Position numbers and translations under genes: made by a program. This document shows positions 18,041 to 26,356 of a stretch of DNA of 37,556 nucleotides, one piece after another. Origin of the DNA: Burkholderiaceae bacterium. Its GTDB lineage: Bacteria > Pseudomonadota > Gammaproteobacteria > Burkholderiales > Burkholderiaceae_C. The DNA lies in NCBI GenBank assembly GCA_018780645.1, contig JADMJJ010000068.1:1-37556 (forward strand), read 5' to 3'. The notes under the pieces were generated by a model. It saw nothing but the letters and a program-made list of their open reading frames with translations. It made no database searches and was not told where the DNA came from. Numbering within the stretch: the first letter of the stretch is position 1; each line of letters opens with the position of its first letter.

Positions 18041-19480
18041 ATGTCAGACCTTACCTTCTATTGGCACGACTACGAAACCTTTGGCCGGGTGCCGCGGCGC
18101 GACCGGCCCTCGCAGTTTGCCGGCATACGCACCGATGCCGAGCTCAACGAGATCGGCACGCCGCTGATGCACTACTGCAAGCCCGCGCCCGACTTCCTGC
18201 CCGACCCCGAGGCCTGCCTGCTGACCGGCATCCTGCCCCAGACATGCCTGGAGCAGGGCCTGCCCGAGCACGAGTTCGCCGCGGCCATCGAGCAGGAGCT
18301 GGCCCTGCCGGGCACGGTGGGCCTGGGCTACAACACGATTCGCTTCGATGACGAGGTGACCCGCCACCTGTTCTGGCGCAACCTGATCGATCCCTATGCC
18401 CGCGAATGGCAGAACGACTGCGGCCGCTGGGATCTGCTGGATGTGGTGCGCTGCTGCTATGCCTTGCGCCCCGAGGGCCTGCAATGGCCGAAGCACGAAG
18501 ATGGCCGGCCTTCGTTCAAGCTGGAGCACCTGAGCGCCGCCAACGGCCTGGCCCATGAGGCCGCCCACGACGCGCTGAGCGATGTACGCGCCACCATTGC
18601 GTTGGCCCGGCTGGTGCGGCAGAGCAACCCGCGGCTGTGGGACTTCTGCCTGAAGCTGCGCAAGAAAGACGCCGTGCTGCAGGAGTTCGGCCTGGGCCAG
18701 CCGCGGCCGGTGCTGCATATCTCGGGCATGTACCCGGTCGAGCGCGGCTGCCTGGCGGTGGTCTGGCCGATTGCCCAGCACCCGACCAACAAGAACGAGA
18801 TCATCGTCTGGGACCTGGCCCATGAACCGGCCGACCTGCAGGGCCTGGACGCCGCCACCCTGCGCCAGCGCCTGTTCAGCAAGCCCGACGAGCTGCCCGA
18901 GGGCGTGAGCCGGCTGCCGATCAAGAGCGTGCACATCAACAAGTCGCCGGTGGTGATAGGCAATCTGAAGGTGCTGAGCGCCGAGCGGGCCGCCCACTGG
19001 GGACTGGACGTCGAACTGGCCCTGCGCCATGCCGAGCGGGCCGCCCAGTTGCCGGCACTGCCCAGGCAGCTCTGGGCCGAGGTCTATGCCCGGCCGGCCA
19101 GCGAACAGGCGCCCGATGTCGATGAAGATCTTTATGGTGGTTTTGTCGGCAACGAGGACCGCCGCCTGCTGAACCGCCTGCGCGGCCTGAATGCGGACAA
19201 GCTCGCCGGCCAGCACCCGGCCTTCGAGGACGGTCGGCTGGACGAACTGCTGTTCCGCTATCGCGCACGCAACTTCCCCGACAGCCTGAGTGCCCCGGAG
19301 CAGCAGCGCTGGCAGCAGCATTGCGCCGACCGTCTGCACGTGGGTGAGGGCGGTTCCAGCACCCTGAGCGCCTTCTTCGAGCGCATCGATGCACTCAGCG
19401 AGGAAGCCGACGAGCGTGGTCAGGCCATTCTCGGCGCACTGTATGACTACGCGGAGCAGATCGCGCCGCCGCACCCCTGA
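18041..19480 (+). CDS. sbcB: Exodeoxyribonuclease I
   Basis: A 479-residue 3'-5' exonuclease that degrades single-stranded DNA and takes part in recombination and mismatch repair. The DEDDh core is visible: HDYETFG (Asp10, Glu12), IRFDDEVTRHLFWRN, RWDLLDVVR and AHDALSDV. Similarity to E. coli ExoI extends throughout, including VHINKSPV, LYGGF and RARNFPDSL near the C-terminus. The ATG at 18041 starts two residues before the conserved core. A TTG nine bases upstream is better placed behind GAGG, so the start could be 18032. The hybrid kinase gene follows 23 bases later on the same strand; no functional link is known. Confidence 0.95.
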   Translation: MSDLTFYWHDYETFGRVPRRDRPSQFAGIRTDAELNEIGTPLMHYCKPAPDFLPDPEACLLTGILPQTCLEQGLPEHEFAAAIEQELALPGTVGLGYNTIRFDDEVTRHLFWRNLIDPYAREWQNDCGRWDLLDVVRCCYALRPEGLQWPKHEDGRPSFKLEHLSAANGLAHEAAHDALSDVRATIALARLVRQSNPRLWDFCLKLRKKDAVLQEFGLGQPRPVLHISGMYPVERGCLAVVWPIAQHPTNKNEIIVWDLAHEPADLQGLDAATLRQRLFSKPDELPEGVSRLPIKSVHINKSPVVIGNLKVLSAERAAHWGLDVELALRHAERAAQLPALPRQLWAEVYARPASEQAPDVDEDLYGGFVGNEDRRLLNRLRGLNADKLAGQHPAFEDGRLDELLFRYRARNFPDSLSAPEQQRWQQHCADRLHVGEGGSSTLSAFFERIDALSEEADERGQAILGALYDYAEQIAPPHP

Positions 19481-19503
19481 AGCCAAGCCGCGCGCACGTC
19501 CTC

Positions 19504-22500
19504 ATGGTCAGCACCTCTGCATTCAACCCCGGCGGCACCGCTGCCGACGCAGTGCGTTCGCGCCGTGCCACCGTCTGGGCCATTCCGGCCCTGGTGCTGG
19601 CGATCGGCCTGGCGCTGACGGTGCTGGGCGTGTACTGGTTCCAGTCCGGCCTGGACGTGGAGGCCCGTGCCCGCTATGAGCGCCAGGCCGCCCGCATCGA
19701 AGACGATCTGCTGCGCCGCTTCAATCTGCCCGTCTACGGCCTCAACGGCCTGCGCGGCCTGTATGCGACCAGCGGTCAGATCGGACGCGAGGCCTTCCGT
19801 GACTATGTCGAGTCGCGCCAACTGAACCTCGAGTTCCCGGGCGTGCGGGGCTTCGGCTTCATCGAGCGCGTGAAACGGGAGGACGCGGCGCGCTTTACGG
19901 CCGCGGAGCGCGCCGACGCCGCCCCCGACTTCGAGCTGCGCCATAGCGCGGGCGGTGACGATCTCTACATCGCCAAGTTCATCGAGCCGCTGGCCTCCAA
20001 TCGCGCCGCCTGGGGTTTCGACATCGCGTCCGAAGCGGTGCGACGCGAGGCGTTGGAGCGCGCGGTGCGCACCGGCGAGCCGACGCTGAGTGGCCGCATC
20101 ACCCTGGTGCAGGATGGCAGGCGGGGGCCTGGACTTCTCTACATCGTGCCGGTTTGGCGGCGCCTGGTCGATCCGGCCTCTGCCAATCCGCGCATCAATG
20201 CGCTGCGGGGTTTTCTGTTTGCGCCGATCGTGGTCGGCGAGCTGTGCACCGGCATCGCGAACGTGGCCGATATGCAGCTGGACTTCGAGCTCTATGACGC
20301 GGGGCAGGTCGATCCGGCCCGCCTGCTGTTCGGTACGGAGCTGCAGGGCGATGGCGACCCGGGGGCTGCGCCGCGGGTCGCCTCGGACGGGCCGCTGTAC
20401 CAGAGCACACGCTATATATCGGTGGGCGGGCGCACGCTGGCCCTGCGCACCAGCACCACCGCTGCGTTCGAGCGCGGGCTCGATCGCACCACGCCGACGC
20501 TGCTGGCCGCCGCTGGCACCCTGCTGAGCAGCCTGCTGGCGCTTGCGGCCTGGCTGCTGGTGTCGGGCCGGGCCCGCGCCGAGTCGTTGGCGGCGGAAAT
20601 GACCGCCGATCTGGAGCGCCTGGCCAAGGTCGTGCGCCACACCTCGAACTCGGTGGCGATTCTCGATGCGCAGCGCTACATCGTCTGGGTCAACGAGGGC
20701 TTCGAGCGCCTGTTCGGCTTCACCTTGGCCGAGGCCCGTGGCCACAAGCCCGGTGATCTGACGCACAGCGAGCGCCTCGACCCCGAGCAGATGCAGCGCC
20801 TGCGCGAGCTGCTCGACAGCGGGCAGGCCTTCCGCGGCGAGCTGCAGAAGCGGCGCAAGGATGGCCGTGAGATCTGTACCCACGCCGAGGTGCAGCCGCT
20901 GCACGATGCGCGGGGGCAGCTGACCGGATTCATGTCGATCGAGTCGGACATCACCGACCAGAAGGTGGCCAAGGAGCGGCTGGAGGCGGCCCTGCGCGAC
21001 ACCGATGTGCTGCTGCGCACCATCAATCTGCATGCGATCGTTTCGGTGACCGACCGGCGCGGCCTGATCCTGGAGGCCAATGCGGCCCTGGTGCAGATCA
21101 GCGGCTACCCGATCGAGGAATTGCTGGGCCAGGACCACCGCCTGCTCGGCTCGGGCCAGCACCCACGCAGCTTCTGGGTCGAGGTCTGGCGCACCATAGC
21201 CAGTGGCCGCTCCTGGCGCGGCGAGATCTGCAACCGCACCAAGGACGGCCGGTTGTACTGGGTGGACAGCATCATCGCGCCCTTCCTGAACGCCCAGGGG
21301 CGGATCGAGAAGTATGTCGCCATCAGCAATGACATCACCGCCAGCAAGACCGCCGCCGCCGAGCTGGCGCTGCAGCGCGAGCGCCTGGCCAACATCATCG
21401 AGGGCACGCATGTTGCCACCTGGGAGTGGAATGTGCAGACCGGGGTCAGCCACTTCAACGAGCGCTGGGCCGAAATTGTCGGCTACACGCTCGAGGAGCT
21501 GCAGCCGACCACCATCCAGACCTGGCTGAAGCTGGCCCACCCTGACGATCTGGCCCGCGGGCAGGCTCTGCTGCAGCGCCATTTCGATGGTGAACTGGAT
21601 TACTACGAGGTCGAGTCGCGCACCCGTCACAAGGACGGGCGCTGGATGTGGGTGCTGGGGCGCGGCCGCCTGTCCACCCGCACCCCCGACGGCAAGCCCG
21701 AGTGGATGGTCGGCACTCACATGGACATCACGCAGCGCAAGCTGGCGGAGCAGGCGCTGCAGCAGACGTTGCAGCGCTTTGTGCTGGCTGCGGACTCGGC
21801 CGGCATCGGCGTCTGGGAGATGGATGTGCAGCACCGCACCTTGAGCTGGGATGACTGGATGTACCGGCTCTACGGCCGCGCCAGAGTCGGCGAGTTCGCG
21901 CCCTACTCCCTGTGGAGCGAGAGCGTGCATCCGGAAGACCTGCCGACCGCGCAGCAGGAACTGGCCCAGGCCATCAGCGGCGAGCGCGAGTTCAATACCG
22001 AGTTCCGCATCCTCTGGCTGAATGGCGAGGTGCGGCATCTGCGCGCGTCGGCCCGCGTGGTGCGCAATGCCCGCGGCCAGGCGGAGCGGGTGATAGGCAT
22101 CAACTTCGACATCACCGCGCGCAAGCGCGCCGAGCTGGAGCTGGGCCAGACCAGTGCGCTGCTGTCGTCGGTGCTGGACTCGGCCTCCGAGGTGGCGGTG
22201 ATAGGCACCGACATGGACCTCAAGATTACCGTCTTCAATATCGGGGCGCAGCGCCTGCTGGGCTATACCGCGCAGGAGGTGGTGGGACACTGCACGCCGG
22301 AGATCTTCCACGATCCGGCGGAGATCGAGGTGCGGCTGGAGCAGCTGTCGCAGCGGGCTGGCCGGCGCATTCGTGGTCGCGGAGTGTTCGTCGACCCGGT
22401 GGCCATCGGCGACGAGCACGAGTGGACCTATATCGCCAAGAGCGGCCAGCGCACCCAGGTGGCGCTGACGGTGACGGCCATGACGGCCCATGACGGCCGC

Positions 22501-24612
22501 CCCATCGGCTACCTGGGCGTGGCCCATGATGTGACGCGCCACAAGCTCTATCAGGAATCGCTCAAGGTGGCGATGCAGAAGGCCGAGCAGGCGAATCTGG
22601 CCAAGAGCCAGTTCCTGGCCAATATGAGCCACGAGCTGCGCACGCCGATGAATGCCATCCTGGGCATGCTGCAGCTGCTGCAGAAGACCCAGCTGAGCGC
22701 GCGGCAATGGGACTACACGCGCAAGACCGAGGGCGCGGCGCGCTCGCTGCTGGGCCTGCTCAACGACATCCTGGACTTTTCCAAGGTCGAGGCCGGCAAG
22801 ATGAGTCTGGCGCCGCACCCCTTCCGCACCGACACCCTGCTGCGCGAGCTGTCGGTGATCCTGTCGGGCAATCTGGGCCAGAAGGAGATCGAGCTGGTGT
22901 TCGACATCGACCCGGGCCTGCCGCCGGTCCTGGTCGGCGATGCGCTGCGTCTGCAACAGGTGCTGATCAATCTGGGCGGCAACGCGCTCAAGTTCACCGA
23001 ACGCGGCGAGGTTGTGGTCAGCCTGCGCGTGCTGGAGCAGTTGCCCGGCGCGGTGCGGCTGCTGCTGCAGGTGCGCGACACCGGCATCGGCATTGCCGAG
23101 ACCGATCAGCGTCATATCTTCGAGGCCTTTGCCCAGGCCGAGGCTTCGACCACGCGGCGCTTCGGTGGCACCGGTCTGGGTCTGTCCATCAGCCAGCGCC
23201 TGGTGCAGATGATGGGCGGTGAGCTGCGTCTGAGCAGTCACCCGGGCCGGGGCAGCTGCTTCCAGTTCGAGCTGGAGCTGCCGGTGGCCGACGATGTGCT
23301 CCCGCGCCTGGCCAACCGTGTCGATGCCGGTCCGCTGCGCACGCTGATCGTTGACGACAACGCCATTGCGCGCGAGGTGCTGGGCGAGATGGCGCGTTCG
23401 ATGCAGTGGCAGGTGGACGTAGCCTCCAGCGGCGCCCAGGCGCTGCAGATGGTGCAGGCCAGGCTGGGCGGTCCGCAGGCCTATCAGCTGGTGCTGCTGG
23501 ACTGGCAGATGCCCGGCATGGATGGCTGGGACACCAATCAGCGCCTGCGCGAGCTCTGCAAACCGCATTCTCCGCCGCTGGTCGTCATGATCACCGCCCA
23601 TGGCCGCGAGATGCTGGCCGAGCGTGGCGCCGACGAGCAGGCGCTGCTGCAGGGCTTTCTGGTCAAGCCGGTGACGGCCTCGATGCTGCTCGATGCGGTG
23701 GTCGATGCGCAGGTCCGCGCCAGCCAGCCGGATCCGGTGGCGACGATAGCCAGGCCCGAGGGTGTGCTCCCCGGCGCGGGGCGCCTGCGCGGGCTGCACC
23801 TGCTGGTCGTGGAAGACAACGCCAACAACCGCCAGGTGGCGCAGGAGCTGCTCGGCGACGAGGGCGCCGAGGTGCAGATCGCGACCCAGGGCCGAGAGGG
23901 GGTGGACGCGGTGCTGGCCAGCCTGGCGCCCGGCGGCCGACCGTTCGACGCGGTGCTGATGGACGTTCAGATGCCGGTGCTGGACGGCTACGGCGCCACC
24001 GCCGAGATCCGCCGGCACGGCGCCGCGCGGGCCCTGCCCATCATCGCCATGACGGCCAATGCCATGCAGGCCGACCGCCAGGCCTGCCTGGACGCCGGCA
24101 TGAGCGACCACGTCGGCAAGCCCTTCGATCTGGACCAGTTGGTGGCCTGCCTGCTGAAGCACACCTCGGGTGGTGGCTTGCCGGTGGCGAAGCTTGCCGT
24201 GGCGTCCGAGCCGGGCGCAGACCTGCACCGGGACGTCGATGCGGCGCTGGCGCGCATGGGCGGCAACCGGCGCATCTACCTGCGGGTGCTGGAGTCCTTC
24301 CAGCAAAACCTGGCCCTGCTGCCGGAGCAACTGTCGACCCTGCTCGGGGCAGATGCGGCCGGCGATGCGGAGCGGCTGGCCGAGGCCATGAACGCCCTGC
24401 ACTCGCTGAAGGGCATTGCCAGCACGCTGGGGCTGAACGCGCTGGCGGCCTGCGCCGCCCGGGCCGAGCAGGCGCTGCGCCAGCCCGACGGCGCTGCGCC
24501 TGCCGCCGAGGTGCTGGCCACGGTGCAGGCGGCTGTGCAGCAGGGGCAGCGTGACATCGCCAGCCTGTTGCCGGTGATGCGCGGGCGTCAGGCCGAGGCG
24601 GCCGCCAAATAG
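19504..24612 (+). CDS. Hybrid sensor histidine kinase: CHASE, 5 PAS, HisKA, HATPase, 2 REC, HPt
   Basis: A 1702-residue membrane kinase with a full internal phosphorelay. TM1 lies at about 24-46, a periplasmic CHASE domain at about 70-310 (FPGVRGFGFIERV, DIASEAVRREALERA), and TM2 at about 335-357. Five PAS domains follow at about 370-485, 503-610, 627-742, 759-872 and 888-1012, most ending in a DIT-type PAC motif. HisKA has His1043 in FLANMSHELRTPMNA; the HATPase domain shows DTGIGIAE and GGTGLGLSIS. The receivers have phosphoacceptors Asp1333 (LLDWQMPGMDG) and Asp1487 (LMDVQMPVLDG), both with the acidic pair and the conserved Lys. The HPt domain has His1633 in ALHSLKG. All key residues are intact. 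No response regulator or target gene is adjacent. The start lacks a clear ribosome-binding site, and sbcB ends 23 bases upstream. Confidence 0.95.
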   Translation: MVSTSAFNPGGTAADAVRSRRATVWAIPALVLAIGLALTVLGVYWFQSGLDVEARARYERQAARIEDDLLRRFNLPVYGLNGLRGLYATSGQIGREAFRDYVESRQLNLEFPGVRGFGFIERVKREDAARFTAAERADAAPDFELRHSAGGDDLYIAKFIEPLASNRAAWGFDIASEAVRREALERAVRTGEPTLSGRITLVQDGRRGPGLLYIVPVWRRLVDPASANPRINALRGFLFAPIVVGELCTGIANVADMQLDFELYDAGQVDPARLLFGTELQGDGDPGAAPRVASDGPLYQSTRYISVGGRTLALRTSTTAAFERGLDRTTPTLLAAAGTLLSSLLALAAWLLVSGRARAESLAAEMTADLERLAKVVRHTSNSVAILDAQRYIVWVNEGFERLFGFTLAEARGHKPGDLTHSERLDPEQMQRLRELLDSGQAFRGELQKRRKDGREICTHAEVQPLHDARGQLTGFMSIESDITDQKVAKERLEAALRDTDVLLRTINLHAIVSVTDRRGLILEANAALVQISGYPIEELLGQDHRLLGSGQHPRSFWVEVWRTIASGRSWRGEICNRTKDGRLYWVDSIIAPFLNAQGRIEKYVAISNDITASKTAAAELALQRERLANIIEGTHVATWEWNVQTGVSHFNERWAEIVGYTLEELQPTTIQTWLKLAHPDDLARGQALLQRHFDGELDYYEVESRTRHKDGRWMWVLGRGRLSTRTPDGKPEWMVGTHMDITQRKLAEQALQQTLQRFVLAADSAGIGVWEMDVQHRTLSWDDWMYRLYGRARVGEFAPYSLWSESVHPEDLPTAQQELAQAISGEREFNTEFRILWLNGEVRHLRASARVVRNARGQAERVIGINFDITARKRAELELGQTSALLSSVLDSASEVAVIGTDMDLKITVFNIGAQRLLGYTAQEVVGHCTPEIFHDPAEIEVRLEQLSQRAGRRIRGRGVFVDPVAIGDEHEWTYIAKSGQRTQVALTVTAMTAHDGRPIGYLGVAHDVTRHKLYQESLKVAMQKAEQANLAKSQFLANMSHELRTPMNAILGMLQLLQKTQLSARQWDYTRKTEGAARSLLGLLNDILDFSKVEAGKMSLAPHPFRTDTLLRELSVILSGNLGQKEIELVFDIDPGLPPVLVGDALRLQQVLINLGGNALKFTERGEVVVSLRVLEQLPGAVRLLLQVRDTGIGIAETDQRHIFEAFAQAEASTTRRFGGTGLGLSISQRLVQMMGGELRLSSHPGRGSCFQFELELPVADDVLPRLANRVDAGPLRTLIVDDNAIAREVLGEMARSMQWQVDVASSGAQALQMVQARLGGPQAYQLVLLDWQMPGMDGWDTNQRLRELCKPHSPPLVVMITAHGREMLAERGADEQALLQGFLVKPVTASMLLDAVVDAQVRASQPDPVATIARPEGVLPGAGRLRGLHLLVVEDNANNRQVAQELLGDEGAEVQIATQGREGVDAVLASLAPGGRPFDAVLMDVQMPVLDGYGATAEIRRHGAARALPIIAMTANAMQADRQACLDAGMSDHVGKPFDLDQLVACLLKHTSGGGLPVAKLAVASEPGADLHRDVDAALARMGGNRRIYLRVLESFQQNLALLPEQLSTLLGADAAGDAERLAEAMNALHSLKGIASTLGLNALAACAARAEQALRQPDGAAPAAEVLATVQAAVQQGQRDIASLLPVMRGRQAEAAAK

Positions 24613-24616
24613 GCGA

Positions 24617-25426
24617 TTACAGCGGTTTGACGAACTTCATCGTCAGGCGGTCGCTTTCGCCGATCGCCTCGTAGCGGGCGCGGTCCTTGTCCTTGTTGGC
24701 ATAGGTGGGCGGCAGCGCCCAGACGCCGTTCTGATGGTCGGCGCTGTCCCTGGAGTTGGCGTTGACCTCCGATCTGCCGGCAAGCTTGAAGCCAGCACTC
24801 TCGGCCAGGCGCTGCACATAGGCCTCATGCAGATAGCCGCTGCCGACCTTTGCGTCCTGCTCGCGTGTTGCCGGCAGGCGATGGTCAACCACGCCAAACA
24901 CGCCGCCCGGCTTGAGGCTGGCGAACACGCTCTTGAACACGGCCAGGGTCTGGGCCTCGCCATCCGCCGCCCAGTTGTGCACATTGCGGAAGGTCAACAC
25001 CAGGTCGGCACTGCCCGGCGCCGCGTACTGCAGCTTGGCCGGCGGCGCAAACACCGCCAGCTGCACCCTGTCGTAGACGGCCGGCTGGGCGGCCAGCTTG
25101 GCCTTCAGGCGCTCGATGCCGCGGCGCGCATAGGCCTTGTCCGATTCGGGGTCGTCGGCGGCCAGTATCAACTGACCCTTGTCGCGCAGATAGGGCGCCA
25201 ATATTTCCGTGTACCAGCCGCCGCCGGGCACCAGTTCGACCACCGTCTGCCCGGGCTTGAGGCCGAAGAAGCTCAGTGTCTCGTAGGGGTGGCGCGCGTT
25301 GTCACGGGCCGCGAAGGCGGGCGTGCGGTGGGCACCGGCGATGGCCGCCTTCAGGGCATCGTCTGCCTGGGCGGAGCCGATCAGGCACAGGGCCATTGCA
25401 ACGGCGGAGAAGCATTTTTTCATCAT
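24617..25426 (-). CDS. Exported class I SAM-methyltransferase-like protein
   Basis: A 269-residue protein. Residues 1-21 form a clear signal peptide (MMKKCFSAVAMALCLIGSAQA, then DD). The rest is a Rossmann-like methyltransferase fold: motif I VVELVPGGGWYTEILAP at 62-78, LILAADDPES as the acidic motif II, DLVLTFRNVHNW and LKPGGVFGVVDHR. The family exists in proteobacteria as predicted methyltransferases with signal peptides, but SAM is not known to be available in the periplasm, so the activity there is unclear. The ATG at 25426 has AAAAGG upstream; a longer open frame upstream has no conservation. It ends four bases from the stop of the convergent hybrid kinase. What it methylates, if anything, is unknown. 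Confidence 0.82.
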   Translation of the reverse strand: MMKKCFSAVAMALCLIGSAQADDALKAAIAGAHRTPAFAARDNARHPYETLSFFGLKPGQTVVELVPGGGWYTEILAPYLRDKGQLILAADDPESDKAYARRGIERLKAKLAAQPAVYDRVQLAVFAPPAKLQYAAPGSADLVLTFRNVHNWAADGEAQTLAVFKSVFASLKPGGVFGVVDHRLPATREQDAKVGSGYLHEAYVQRLAESAGFKLAGRSEVNANSRDSADHQNGVWALPPTYANKDKDRARYEAIGESDRLTMKFVKPL

Positions 25427-25595
25427 TGAACGACCTTTTGAGAGCGAGCCAGGGAAGTGGTCGCGCAGTATCGCCGTCAATCGATTCTCCGGTGGGGCCG
25501 CTGAGATAGAGCCGGCAATTCGAGTGATGAGCGCCGATGTTGCAGGAAGGCGCGCACGGCCGGTTCGGTCGTCAAGCCGGTGCGGCTTGGCAGGT

Positions 25596-26255
25596 TCAAT
25601 CGGCCGCCAGCCAGTTGCGCACGTAGCCGGGCGCCGGTGTGCTGCAATCCGGGGCGGTGATCGGCGCCAGCCGCTGCTGGGTGAAGGGCAGCACGCCGAC
25701 CCAGGCCTGCACGCCGATGTCCTCGGCATCGTCGATCGGAGGGCCTTGACGCACCTTGCAGGCGGCTTCGTCCAGCGAAATGCGCAGCACCGTGGTGGCG
25801 GTGAACTCCTTGTCATTGCCGGGGCGGATCTCGGCCTGGCGGCCGACGGCGATCTTGTCCATGAAGCGGGCCAGCGAGGCCCGCTTCTCGGCATCGCCGG
25901 TCACTGCCTCGAAGCGGCCGTAGATGACGCAGGAGCGGTAGTTCATCGAATGGTTGAAGGCCGAGCGGGCCAGCACCAGGCCATCCAGATGCGTGATGGT
26001 GATGCAGACCTGGGTGTCGCCCAGCAGCTGCCTGACCAGGCGGCCGCCGTTGGAGCCATGGATGTAGAGATGCTCGCCCTCGCGCCAGCAGGCCATCGGA
26101 ATGCAATGCGTGCCCTTGGCATCGGCAAAGGCGATATGGCACAGATAGGCGGCGTCGATGATGGCGTGTAGCGTGGCGCGCTCGTAGCGGGCGTTCTCGG
26201 TGACGCGGCGGATCCGGGTGCGCTCGGTTGGCGGCGCGATATCAGAGGGGTTCAT
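25596..26255 (-). CDS. Pyridoxamine 5'-phosphate oxidase-family flavoprotein
   Basis: A 219-residue protein of the PNPOx-like split-barrel superfamily (flavin-nucleotide-binding type). Visible segments are RVTENARYERATLHAIIDAAYLCHIAF at the N-terminus, CIPMACWREGEHLYIHGSNGGRLVRQL, VCITITHLDGLVLARSAFNHSMNYRSCVIYG and a Trp/Pro-rich C-terminus (VQAWVGVLP). Members bind FMN; this subgroup is not true PdxH and the substrate is unknown. The start is ATG at 26255, with an in-frame GTG at 26264 as an alternative; no strong ribosome-binding site is seen. It is divergent from a MocR-type PLP-dependent regulator with a spaced inverted repeat between them, so it is probably that regulator's target. This pairing suggests a role linked to vitamin B6 or amino acid metabolism (inference). 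Confidence 0.85.
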   Translation of the reverse strand: MNPSDIAPPTERTRIRRVTENARYERATLHAIIDAAYLCHIAFADAKGTHCIPMACWREGEHLYIHGSNGGRLVRQLLGDTQVCITITHLDGLVLARSAFNHSMNYRSCVIYGRFEAVTGDAEKRASLARFMDKIAVGRQAEIRPGNDKEFTATTVLRISLDEAACKVRQGPPIDDAEDIGVQAWVGVLPFTQQRLAPITAPDCSTPAPGYVRNWLAAD

Positions 26256-26305
26256 GGCACTCACAAGAAGGTAGAAGGCAAGAAGAAGGGCGCAATGTAG
26301 TTAAG

Positions 26306-26355
26306 CTGTGGCTCTTGAGAAAGACCCAGTCCTATTGTTTTTTTTAGAGCCACAG
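26306..26355. promoter_or_regulatory. Candidate MocR operator: 10-bp inverted repeat with 30-base spacer
   Basis: CTGTGGCTCT at 26306-26315 and its exact complement AGAGCCACAG at 26346-26355 frame the divergent promoter region. Centre-to-centre spacing is 40 bases, close to four helical turns, which suits a dimeric regulator. The right arm ends one base before the regulator's ATG; the left arm is 51 bases upstream of the flavoprotein start. MocR regulators such as GabR are known to bind widely spaced repeats. Confidence 0.7.
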
Positions 26356-26356
26356 A

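Noticed and set aside
19447-24402. A 1651-codon open frame antisense to the hybrid kinase gene
   Set aside because: Its translation is Gln/His/Arg/Leu/Ala-rich without any domain and mirrors the codon pattern of the real gene. Long antisense frames are common at this GC content.
24617-25894. A longer 425-residue version of the methyltransferase-like protein
   Set aside because: The upstream part is Arg/Ser/Ala/Pro-rich and overlaps the real flavoprotein gene. The start at 25426 yields a signal peptide and the normal family length.
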